From NCBI GenBank assembly GCA_963848675.1, contig CAWKEY010000014.1, forward strand, positions 1 through 14,431: a stretch of 14,431 nucleotides of DNA, in the 5' to 3' direction. Each line of letters begins with the position of its first letter. The stretch's first letter is position 1. Under the pieces are notes generated by a model. That model made no database searches and was not told the origin of the DNA. It was given only the letters and a program-made list of their open reading frames with translations. Origin of the DNA: CAWKEY01 sp963848675 (GTDB lineage: Bacteria; Pseudomonadota; Gammaproteobacteria; Methylococcales; Methylomonadaceae). The position numbers and the translations under genes are program-made. This document shows positions 1-6,431 of the stretch, piece by piece.

Positions 1-106
1 CTTTTTTTGTGCTTTCCTGGGACAACTCACCCATGATCTCAAGAAAATCCTGCAATCCATAGTTACTCGCTTTTTTCATAAAATGTTCTGTTGTTTTATT
101 TACCAT
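1..106 (-). CDS. Start of an unidentified gene (partial, runs off the left edge)
   Basis: An ATG at 104-106 opens a minus-strand reading frame of 35 codons that stays open to the window edge; the product begins MVNKTTEHFMKKASNYGLQD. A GGTGA Shine-Dalgarno-like sequence lies about six bases upstream, which supports this start. The visible part is hydrophilic and probably helical, with no signal peptide or membrane segment. I do not recognise the family. It lies downstream of and in the same direction as the 306-aa gene, separated by a 250-base gap that contains a palindrome, so it is probably transcribed separately. The call rests on start, ribosome site and open frame only. Confidence 0.5.
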   Translation of the reverse strand, partial: MVNKTTEHFMKKASNYGLQDFLEIMGELSQESTKK

Positions 107-244
107 CTAATTCACCGTTAGATTGTTTTTGGGTTAGATCTGTTTTTAGGCTCTATCGGCCACATTGATTGGCAACTGCAGGCCACAGTTTATATGTTTA
201 GCTCAGGAAGCCGTAGTCTGCGCCCTGTTTGTCTTAAAACCGTG

Positions 245-262
245 TTGTTTTACGTAAAACAA
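245..262. promoter_or_regulatory. 18-bp perfect palindrome, possible operator
   Basis: The sequence TTGTTTTACGTAAAACAA is identical to its own reverse complement over 18 bases, with no spacer. Such uninterrupted symmetric sites are typical of operators bound by dimeric repressors. It lies 139 bases upstream of the leftward gene that begins at 106. No partner regulator is visible in the window, and an operator role is inferred only from symmetry and position. Confidence 0.35.
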
Positions 263-330
263 TGTATCTCCGGGGCGGACCAGCGCAAGCCACTGCGAAA
301 TAAATATATACACATGAAAAACGGATGTAT

Positions 331-350
331 AAATAAATCTGCCCCCTTTT
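331..350 (-). repeat. REP-like G-rich repeat half-site
   Basis: Read on the minus strand this is AAAAGGGGGCAGATTTATTT. G-rich cores of this type, followed by a T/A-rich tail, recur in many gammaproteobacterial genomes as halves of palindromic elements linked to REP-associated Y1 transposases; that is recalled knowledge, not searched. It lies seven bases beyond the stop codon of the 306-aa gene. No complete second arm is evident nearby. Confidence 0.4.
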
Positions 351-356
351 ACAATT

Positions 357-1277
357 TTAACTACTCACTGAATTTTTTCCCGCTTTTTCTATCCTGCTTT
401 GTACGCGCGCGGCTTTCAGAAGTTTTTCATCGATAATATCCGGGTACAGGTGCCAGTGGTGTTCGATCGATACTGCCTGTACGTTCAGGTTGTTTTCAAT
501 ACGTGTACGTGTTTCCCTGTCGAGGTGCTGCAGGGTAAGCAGCGATGGTGAAATCCACTCAATATATGCACGGGCGCGTTGTTCTTCTTCCACGTCCGGC
601 CAGTTTTTGTCCAGTAATAAAACCGGGAAATCTTCCAAAGGGATAAACCGGTCTGTGTTCTCTATAATGCCACTGCCATCCGCCTGCCGCTTTATCCAGT
701 ACTTGTTGATATTGAAGCCGGCACGCTGCTTGACCTGATATTCCAATTCCGAGGCTTCAGGAAACCTGCGCTGACTGGGCGAACCGTTGGCGCCTAAACA
801 GGAAGTCCAGCACCGAGGTTCTGGTGAAGGTAAAGCATGATCGGCAGTGACTGATGCGAGTAGTGCAAGCGGTTGCTGGTCCTTGCTGTCAAACAGCCAG
901 AGTTCATGATCATCTGCCAGTTCGAATGGTAACTGGTGATGGCGTTCACGCACATATTCGATAAGCGCATCACACTTTGACGCCAGTTCAAAATAATCCT
1001 GGTCAGGCGATGGCGAGTTGGATCTTTTTATCAAGCCGTCTTGTAGTGACCACATCCCAAAACGGTAGTAGGTGTTCTGTTTATTGTTGCGGTTGAGGCT
1101 GCCCCAGCCATTGCCTAACTTAGCACGTACCAGAATTTCCCAGACCACGCCATTGCAGCTAAGAGCGCGGCCTTCTTCGGATTCGATGACCTGCATCACG
1201 CCGAGAAAAGGATTAACGCGACGTATTGCGTAACTGTGAACGGTTTTGGCACCAGTGTGTTGCTGTTTAGCTGGCAT
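357..1277 (-). CDS. Uncharacterised 306-aa soluble protein
   Basis: The ATG at 1275-1277 overlaps the stop codon of the truncated gene upstream (ATGCCAGCTAA, 11 bases shared), which argues for translational coupling in an ancestral operon and fixes the start. The 306-aa product has no signal peptide or membrane helix. It is rich in aromatic and charged residues, with tryptophan-containing stretches such as FGMWSLQDGLIKR (about residues 73-85), HELWLFDSKDQQPLALLAS (about 124-142) and YWIKRQADGSGIIENTDRFI (about 193-212). I do not recognise a domain or catalytic motif. A repeat half-site follows almost directly after the stop, so the gene is bounded on both sides by repeats and may be a fragment of a former operon. 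Coding status is well supported by length and composition; the function is unknown. Confidence 0.7.
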   Translation of the reverse strand: MPAKQQHTGAKTVHSYAIRRVNPFLGVMQVIESEEGRALSCNGVVWEILVRAKLGNGWGSLNRNNKQNTYYRFGMWSLQDGLIKRSNSPSPDQDYFELASKCDALIEYVRERHHQLPFELADDHELWLFDSKDQQPLALLASVTADHALPSPEPRCWTSCLGANGSPSQRRFPEASELEYQVKQRAGFNINKYWIKRQADGSGIIENTDRFIPLEDFPVLLLDKNWPDVEEEQRARAYIEWISPSLLTLQHLDRETRTRIENNLNVQAVSIEHHWHLYPDIIDEKLLKAARVQSRIEKAGKNSVSS

Positions 1278-1401
1278 AAACGATTTTGTCCCGCAACAGG
1301 CTGATTAGTTTTTCGGCATTGTCCTGCATGTCATGCGGTATGACCTCGAACAGGTATTCGTGAATAATAGGGTGCAGGCCACGCTTATCATTCTTTAGTA
1401 C
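1267..1401 (-). pseudogene. C-terminal remnant of a truncated upstream gene
   Basis: In the minus-strand frame ending with TAA at 1267-1269, the translation includes LHPIIHEYLFEVIPHDMQD and ends in LLRDKIVYAS. The frame stays open only to about 1434 and has no suitable start codon or ribosome site. At 1401-1425 it runs into a GGGGACAGACCACGG repeat. The real protein-like part therefore begins just inside the repeat, and the 5' portion of the gene is missing. The stop overlaps the start of the 306-aa gene by 11 bases, a classic operon junction. The best reading is the tail of a larger gene removed by a repeat-associated rearrangement. The family is not recognised. Confidence 0.5.
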
Positions 1402-1425
1402 GGAAAACCGTGGTCTGTCCCCTAT
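1401..1425 (-). repeat. REP-like repeat (GGGGACAGACCACGG type)
   Basis: On the minus strand the sequence reads GGGGACAGACCACGG followed by TTTTCCG. This word is familiar from gammaproteobacterial repeat elements associated with Y1 (REP) transposases. Only one arm is evident. It marks the breakpoint where the truncated gene at 1267-1401 loses its upstream part. Confidence 0.45.
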
Positions 1426-1476
1426 TATTGTCTTTTATTCGGTAGTTAGAAGCAATGTCAGATCACATTTTATTAT

Positions 1477-2259
1477 TCATACACGTATCAATTCTGACTG
1501 CTTATACTTCCTGTTAGCACTAAGCACCAGTTCCGCCTCGGCATCTCGTCGTTTTAACAAACCATCCAGGCCTTTACCTTCCCACAAGCGTTTCATATTA
1601 CGAATCTCTTGTGCAATACCAACGTAATCTTGCTGTAATACTAATGGCTTGATGGCCGCCATCTCTTTCCTTCTAGAGCCACTCATTGATGTCCCACGGT
1701 TATAGACAAGTGATAACAATGCCGCCTGGGCATCATGATATAAAACCTCAATACCAGGATATGCTTTAAGTGTCGACTTTGCATACCGTGGTAAGGTACT
1801 TTCGCTGAAAACCTGACTTGCATGATCAAACGTGATCTCAACTGACTTTAGGCGTTTGATTGCTAGTTTCGCCTTATTGGCTTTAAGGCCAGAGACACGC
1901 TTTAGTTTTTCCAATGCAGCATCAGGAATTTTACCGCCCCAATCCTTTTGAATTTGAGCGGCGCGATTGTAGCCAAGGTCATAACCAATGCCAATTGTGA
2001 CTCCAGAAGACCCTCCCGGCCAGACAGGTTTTTTCAATAATCTACTGTAATAATTTTTTGAGACAACTTCGTGACCAATCAGCTCACGCATACCAGTTCT
2101 TGAAATAATCAAAGAATATGCGCTGGATACATCAATAACTTTATTGAACAGTCTATTTTCAATGCCAGTCAACGTATCCGGACCAATTATTCCGTCTGGT
2201 TTAATATTTAAATGCTTTTGAATATGCTTGATACGATCTACAGTCGATTTGTTTTTCAT
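1477..2259 (-). CDS. Pesticin/T4-type lysozyme with N-terminal peptidoglycan-binding-like segment
   Basis: Predicted muramidase of 260 aa that would cut the glycan strands of peptidoglycan. Residues about 6-38 (RIKHIQKHLNIKPDGIIGPD onward) resemble a PG_binding_1 unit, in which the phrase GIIGPDT is typical. Residues about 58-250 resemble the pesticin C-terminal lysozyme fold: GHE with Glu64, then WPGGSSGVTIGIGYDLG with Thr88 and Asp94, then YNRG near 187-190. The Glu, Thr and Asp order and spacing fit the T4 lysozyme/pesticin catalytic triad. A TTG two codons upstream extends the frame, but it directly abuts AGGAG, whereas the ATG at 2257-2259 is six bases from it, so I use the ATG. There is no signal peptide or membrane helix, so export would need a holin, a secretion system or cell lysis. 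It is AT-richer than the genes to its right. It is possibly a toxin or phage-derived endolysin. Confidence 0.82.
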   Translation of the reverse strand: MKNKSTVDRIKHIQKHLNIKPDGIIGPDTLTGIENRLFNKVIDVSSAYSLIISRTGMRELIGHEVVSKNYYSRLLKKPVWPGGSSGVTIGIGYDLGYNRAAQIQKDWGGKIPDAALEKLKRVSGLKANKAKLAIKRLKSVEITFDHASQVFSESTLPRYAKSTLKAYPGIEVLYHDAQAALLSLVYNRGTSMSGSRRKEMAAIKPLVLQQDYVGIAQEIRNMKRLWEGKGLDGLLKRRDAEAELVLSANRKYKQSELIRV

Positions 2260-2265
2260 ATTCAA

Positions 2266-2270
2266 CTCCT
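2266..2270 (-). promoter_or_regulatory. Ribosome binding site deciding the lysozyme start
   Basis: AGGAG on the minus strand lies six bases from the ATG at 2257-2259 and zero bases from the alternative TTG at 2263-2265. The spacing rules out the TTG as the normal start. Confidence 0.7.
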
Positions 2271-2283
2271 ATAAAAGAAAAAT

Positions 2284-2349
2284 GGGGACGGAGGGATTAT
2301 TTATTAACCAATAGTACGTGGTCAAATTTTAATCCCATTGTCACCTTTT
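2284..2349. repeat. Degenerate copy of the GGGGACGGAGGGATTA palindromic repeat
   Basis: The left arm GGGGACGGAGGGATTA is identical to that of the copy at 12889-12948. The middle (ATTTATTA, then TGGTCAAATTT) is shared too. The right arm, TAATCCCATTGTCACC, has decayed from the perfect complement. The element separates the lysozyme gene from the TIR gene. The two copies are more than 10 kb apart and in the same orientation. Confidence 0.75.
2298..2325 (-). promoter_or_regulatory. Possible sigma70-type promoter inside a repeat, reading into the lysozyme gene
   Basis: On the minus strand TTGACC (2320-2325) is followed after 16 bases by TAAATA (2298-2303). Transcription would begin near 2291, giving a leader of about 30 bases before the lysozyme ATG. 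The whole promoter-like sequence lies in the repeat at 2284-2349. The -10 is a poor match to consensus, so this is a tentative call. Confidence 0.3.
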
Positions 2350-2401
2350 ATTTTTTTGATGGGACAACGCATTGTCCAAACACTGCCACACGATAGCCAC
2401 C

Positions 2402-4069
2402 TCATAAAATAGGCAGTCCAGTCACGGACCGTAGCAGCAATTTTGTTTCACCCAGCATCCATGTCTGCCTCAGCGTGTCATCTGGTCTGTCGTCATTACT
2501 AAACAGTGATTGTGTAAGAAATGCACGCGAACGCATTCTCGCCCACCAACCAACCAGGCTATAGCAACTCTCTGCACTAATACCGGCCCAGACGAGCTCC
2601 AAATGATTTACTCTATCAGAGATAATACTGCCATCACCTAATCTGAACTCGATAAGAGAATTATTCTTTGTCAAATCCAGCGATGGACCATTAGATGTCA
2701 AGGGTTCAGTACAGAGCTTACATAGTGCTTCATGATCGGGATGGCCAACCCGCGAGAGGACATACGTAACTAGTCCAGCCACAGCACGAATATCGTTTCT
2801 TCTTTCTTCATTATAAGGGTAGTCCGGCCAAGCACACTCACCCTGAGTGCGACGCTGGGCCAACCAATTACTACTCAATGCGATCGCATTACGAATACTT
2901 GCTATCTCCGTACTAGCGACCAGTGATCTATCAATATGCAGCTGCATAGCAAGCGTTAGAAGTGCAGTAGCGTACACAGAAGCGTTCGCATTCTTCTGTT
3001 TTGCTCCTTGGTAAAGTGCCCACCACCCCTCATTGTGCTGTTCACCGAGCACAAATTGCCATGATTCAATCGGGGCCTCTCTTCGCATGTGGGCGAATGC
3101 TAAAAAAACCCAGGCAGTCGTGGCTAGATGACAAGGATCACCCACATTTGGTTTAAGTTCCCCTTGTACCCAGCAATGGTGATCTTTCTTTGATTGTCTA
3201 ATTAAAAACTCGTAATGAACATCCTGCGATGGATGTGGCATTTCCCCTATTTCCAGCCCTACCAAAGCATCTGCGTATGTCCAAGGATCGACAGAAGCAC
3301 CCTCCAGCCGCAGGCTGTTGGTCGCTGCTGCGAGCCTCACTTCAAGACGCGCCGCCATATCATTAAGACGGATCTTCTCATGATCTCCCATTGGCCGCGT
3401 CACGTCCCAGGCATCGTACGCATATGTAACTAGCGGTGCGATGTTTAGCATAGACTTGGCAAGGGACATGCTTATAACCATTGCTAGAATAATAGCAATC
3501 GCACGGTACGGGTGGTTTCTCCAAAACGCTTGCGCGCGACTAAAGATGGATTCTCGTAGACTCCGTATTCCAGAGTAACTTCGCTCAACACCCTTCAGTG
3601 AAGCTGCCACTTGATCGAGGTCGGCATCAAAACGCGTATTTCTGATCTCAAGGGCATTGAGATTGGATAACTTCCGAATATCCTTCGGTAGCTCCTCAAC
3701 ACTCGGCATAACCGCCTGATTTATGAGCAATGGAATCACTCGTAAGTGATGCCTCAACGCCGCATCTACTTCGATACGCGCCCAATCGGGTTTCTTAGGT
3801 TTTTCCTTGTCGCGTGCAACTGTCAGATCAAGCCAGTTTGGTCCAATGAGCACAAGCACCACATCACAATCCTTCAGCGCCTTTTCAACTACTTCAACGA
3901 AATCGGCGCCAGCGTCAATGCTATCAATGTCCATGAAAACATGATAATCACTACCGAGCCGTCTAACCAACTCCTTATAAACGGCAATAGCATAACCACC
4001 ACTATCTTCCCGACGATAGCTGATGAAAACATTCTTTCGCCGTTTATTACCGTTCGATATGTTGTTCAT
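2402..4069 (-). CDS. TIR-domain protein with one membrane helix and alpha-helical C-terminal domain
   Basis: A 555-aa protein. Residues 13-157 form a TIR domain: KNVFISYRREDSGGYA (strand A and box 1), VFMDIDSIDAGADF, then VVLVLIGPNWL, then WARIEVDAALRHHLRVIPLL. Glu100 sits where TIR NADases carry the catalytic glutamate. Residues 187-208 are a hydrophobic helix, which would leave the TIR in the cytosol and send the C-terminal half (about 210-555) across the membrane if this is a single-pass anchor. That half is helical, with phrases such as CHLATTAWVFLAFAH, HNEGWWALYQGAKQ and ASVYATALLTLAMQ that resemble the paired helices of alpha/alpha-toroid (terpene-cyclase-like) domains; this resemblance is inference. 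The ribosome site is weak, but the start is the only ATG before the TIR core. A 280-base gap separates it from the gene upstream, so it probably has its own promoter. Confidence 0.85.
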   Translation of the reverse strand: MNNISNGNKRRKNVFISYRREDSGGYAIAVYKELVRRLGSDYHVFMDIDSIDAGADFVEVVEKALKDCDVVLVLIGPNWLDLTVARDKEKPKKPDWARIEVDAALRHHLRVIPLLINQAVMPSVEELPKDIRKLSNLNALEIRNTRFDADLDQVAASLKGVERSYSGIRSLRESIFSRAQAFWRNHPYRAIAIILAMVISMSLAKSMLNIAPLVTYAYDAWDVTRPMGDHEKIRLNDMAARLEVRLAAATNSLRLEGASVDPWTYADALVGLEIGEMPHPSQDVHYEFLIRQSKKDHHCWVQGELKPNVGDPCHLATTAWVFLAFAHMRREAPIESWQFVLGEQHNEGWWALYQGAKQKNANASVYATALLTLAMQLHIDRSLVASTEIASIRNAIALSSNWLAQRRTQGECAWPDYPYNEERRNDIRAVAGLVTYVLSRVGHPDHEALCKLCTEPLTSNGPSLDLTKNNSLIEFRLGDGSIISDRVNHLELVWAGISAESCYSLVGWWARMRSRAFLTQSLFSNDDRPDDTLRQTWMLGETKLLLRSVTGLPIL

Positions 4070-4350
4070 AAACGTGCCCGCGAGTGAAACCTGAAAACTA
4101 AGCTAAATTTTGCACTAACACTATGTATTATGCATGAGTGCTTGCGTTGATCACTTCCGCTTGAAGTTTGGACTACTATTTGAAACCGTCCCATAGTATT
4201 CAAGTGTATCAAGCATTGGTGAAGAGAGGTCATCTACAGCTTGTACTTATATACTTACCCAATATTATTGCTACCAGGTATTTTGACACTACCAAGGGCT
4301 GTCCTATCTTCCTATCAATTTATGAATTCACAATGATTCGAGTTACACGA
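4070..4350. other. 281-base gap between two minus-strand genes
   Basis: An AT-rich intergenic stretch. No convincing open frame is seen: the plus-strand frame from 4168 runs antisense into the neighbouring gene and has no ribosome site. A TAATAC-like -10 element on the minus strand near 4125-4135 could serve the TIR gene starting at 4069, but no good -35 accompanies it. No hairpin strong enough to call as a terminator for the upstream gene is visible. Confidence 0.4.
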
Positions 4351-6318
4351 TTACTTGATAAGTTTTCGGGCGTCAAGATGGGTAAAGGTGGCACCCCGGT
4401 CCTGTGCTCGCTTGACCATGTCTTCAGTGCCGCCCGGCCCGTCCCCGGCTTCCCCGTTCCAGAGTGCAATGAGCGTGAGATTACCTTTCGAAATATCGAG
4501 CGCGTTATGCAGCATCCACATATTTGAACGCTGCCAGATGCTATAAGCGGGTTTTCCGCGGAGCCATCTTGGCAACTCGCTGGAATCAGAAAGTATTTCA
4601 GGGTGTTTGCTTTCGAACAGGCGTTTGAAACGTTTGACCCAATCCGGGCCACCATCTGCCACTGAGGCCTTGATATAGTCGTTCTTTGGCAGTGCCAGGT
4701 ACATCCTGGTGGGAATGCCTAGCTCATCGCAGACTTCGTGAAAGAGAATGTCGCCACCACTGGCGCCTCCAGTGATACCAAGCAATTCTCCTTCAGTGTT
4801 CTGTTTTTCCAGCGTTAGTGCCTCGGTAATCATGGCGCGGACTTGGTCTTCTTTGTCAGGGGGGAAGCGCGGCGTTTTCCTCTCCGCAGCGTCAACACGA
4901 TGCCCGGTAAACAGGATGACATGTGGTGCTTTCTCACTGGCTTCTTGGTGTGCGACCTCCGTAATGTTGTCGAGCGCGGCTTTTGTATTTTTTACCAGGA
5001 TTCCAAGTGATTGATAAAGCAGAAGCTGTTTGCGTGCTGAGTCGCGTGCAAAGTCCGGAGCACCTGCTAACGCTTTCAGATAAGCACGTGCAACACGATT
5101 GGATTTTGTCGAACTCAGCATAACGCGGTCCGCTTCGCTGATTTCCGCCCAGATATCAGTCTTATCCTCGCGCACCAGCGCAGCACGTGTTGACTCGATC
5201 GCAAGTTTTACACCAACCGCCAGTTCGGAACACCGAGCTTTAAGGTTTTTCAGTTTCAGTTTGGCTTCATCCTCTGAATCGAAACCATCCTCCCAGGCAT
5301 CCGGCTGGGCAGTTGCGAGTTCCAGCGTAACAGTGCCCATGGCCAGTGCATTAAGGCCTGAATAAAAATGGTTACGGTCTTCGATGAAACCTTTACGGTA
5401 AGCATTAAAAGATTTTTCAAGGTAAGGTGAGATCAGGGCTGTGGTCTGTATCGAGTCAAGGCCTTTCTGTAGCTTCCATTCGCGTTCCCAATGCGTTTTC
5501 TCATTGCGCCCCATCAGCGCACGTATTTCTGCCCGGTCCCAGCCCGAAATACCTGTGTTTTCCAGTGCACGCTTCAGTGCCTGACTCGATCTAACGAGGT
5601 CATCAAGCCGTTGATAGACAGTACCCAACATTGTGTTGGCTTCCAGATCCTCGATGTCATAGTCACGTACTGCCTCCCAGGTTGTTTTCGCGCCATACCA
5701 GTCTTTCAACCTGAATTGAGCGTGCCCGATCAGGCGCAGTCCCATGGTTTTCCATGAGTAGCCCTCGGTCTCCGCAGCCAGCATCTGGAGGTCGCCACAT
5801 TTTCTGGCAGTTTGCGCACGCTCCACGTCTTCACGAAATTCAAGGGGGACTACAATCAGCTGAGTTGGGTCGCCAGGTTTCAAACCAGGCAGGAGCTGAA
5901 AAACCGGGCTGTCGGACTTCAGTGAATTCCACGTGGCTTTGAGTGCCTTGACGAGATCGGCACGACTTGCACCCGGGTCACTGGCATCGTAAGGCAGATA
6001 ACGATCCGTCTTGAGATCAAAAGGGACCTCATCGCCTTTCGACCTGATGAGGAAGGTGCGCTTGTCGCGGAAAGCGTGGCGTATCCCCAGCTCATAAAAA
6101 CAGTTCGCATTATGTATGGAGATATCCGCAATGACGAGATCAGCAATCAACAATTGCTCGAACATGTCAGTGCGTATGTTGCCCTGTTGAACCAGTTCAC
6201 CCGTTGTGCCGCCTGAGAAGCCGGCTTCATCCAGCGCAGGACGAATCAACTCTGATTCGACCTGATCGAAATTGATACCTTGCTTGATGCCAAAAGGGCG
6301 GACGATAAATGCATGCAT
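4351..6318 (-). CDS. Three-part signalling protein: NDT/TIR-like, TPR/TRAFs-binding-like and SLOG-like domains
   Basis: The ORF opens with TTG at 6325-6327, but I use the ATG at 6316-6318, giving 655 aa beginning MHAFIVRPFG. Residues about 3-130 form a Rossmann-like domain of the nucleoside deoxyribosyltransferase/TIR-like type (ADLVIADISIHNANCFYELG, then IRHAFRDK), with the glutamate of FYELG in the likely active-site position. Residues about 155-460 are helical repeats resembling the DUF4071/MAP3K TRAFs-binding region known from ASK1-type kinases and bacterial proteins. Residues about 465-655 are a SLOG-like Rossmann domain with LFTGHRVD, RFPPDKED and GITGGASGGDILFHE, then LALP and WVKRF. 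SLOG domains bind nucleotide-derived ligands, as in ThsA. It probably lies in an operon with the patatin gene, 113 bases upstream. No membrane helix is present. Domain names come from recalled motifs; ligand and partner are unknown. Confidence 0.8.
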   Translation of the reverse strand: MHAFIVRPFGIKQGINFDQVESELIRPALDEAGFSGGTTGELVQQGNIRTDMFEQLLIADLVIADISIHNANCFYELGIRHAFRDKRTFLIRSKGDEVPFDLKTDRYLPYDASDPGASRADLVKALKATWNSLKSDSPVFQLLPGLKPGDPTQLIVVPLEFREDVERAQTARKCGDLQMLAAETEGYSWKTMGLRLIGHAQFRLKDWYGAKTTWEAVRDYDIEDLEANTMLGTVYQRLDDLVRSSQALKRALENTGISGWDRAEIRALMGRNEKTHWEREWKLQKGLDSIQTTALISPYLEKSFNAYRKGFIEDRNHFYSGLNALAMGTVTLELATAQPDAWEDGFDSEDEAKLKLKNLKARCSELAVGVKLAIESTRAALVREDKTDIWAEISEADRVMLSSTKSNRVARAYLKALAGAPDFARDSARKQLLLYQSLGILVKNTKAALDNITEVAHQEASEKAPHVILFTGHRVDAAERKTPRFPPDKEDQVRAMITEALTLEKQNTEGELLGITGGASGGDILFHEVCDELGIPTRMYLALPKNDYIKASVADGGPDWVKRFKRLFESKHPEILSDSSELPRWLRGKPAYSIWQRSNMWMLHNALDISKGNLTLIALWNGEAGDGPGGTEDMVKRAQDRGATFTHLDARKLIK

Positions 6319-6431
6319 ACAGTTCAACTCTTTATGAAATGAAATTGCCGGGTGGAATGACAGCCGTTAGCCTGTCCCATCACAATGCACGCGTGCCGTC
6401 TCCATCGGCAGATTCTGCCATTGATACACAT

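Larger units (their letters stand above)
107..356. other. Non-coding gap with palindrome and repeat half-site
   Basis: No convincing gene is seen here. The gap holds an 18-bp perfect palindrome (245-262), a repeat half-site (331-350) and two direct copies of GGCCACA (158-164 and 181-187). A short plus-strand frame beginning at 194 has no ribosome site, gives a low-complexity product and runs into the opposite-strand gene, so I do not treat it as real. The promoter of the leftward gene starting at 106 should lie here, but I see no clear -35/-10 pair. Confidence 0.5.

Noticed and set aside
2260..2265. TTG start for the lysozyme
   Set aside because: It directly abuts the AGGAG ribosome site, whereas the ATG six bases downstream is correctly spaced.
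3746..4087. Plus-strand 113-aa reading frame
   Set aside because: It is antisense to the TIR domain of the 555-aa gene, whose motifs are clear.
4168..4527. Plus-strand 119-aa reading frame
   Set aside because: No ribosome site, and it runs antisense into the end of the NDT/TPR/SLOG gene.
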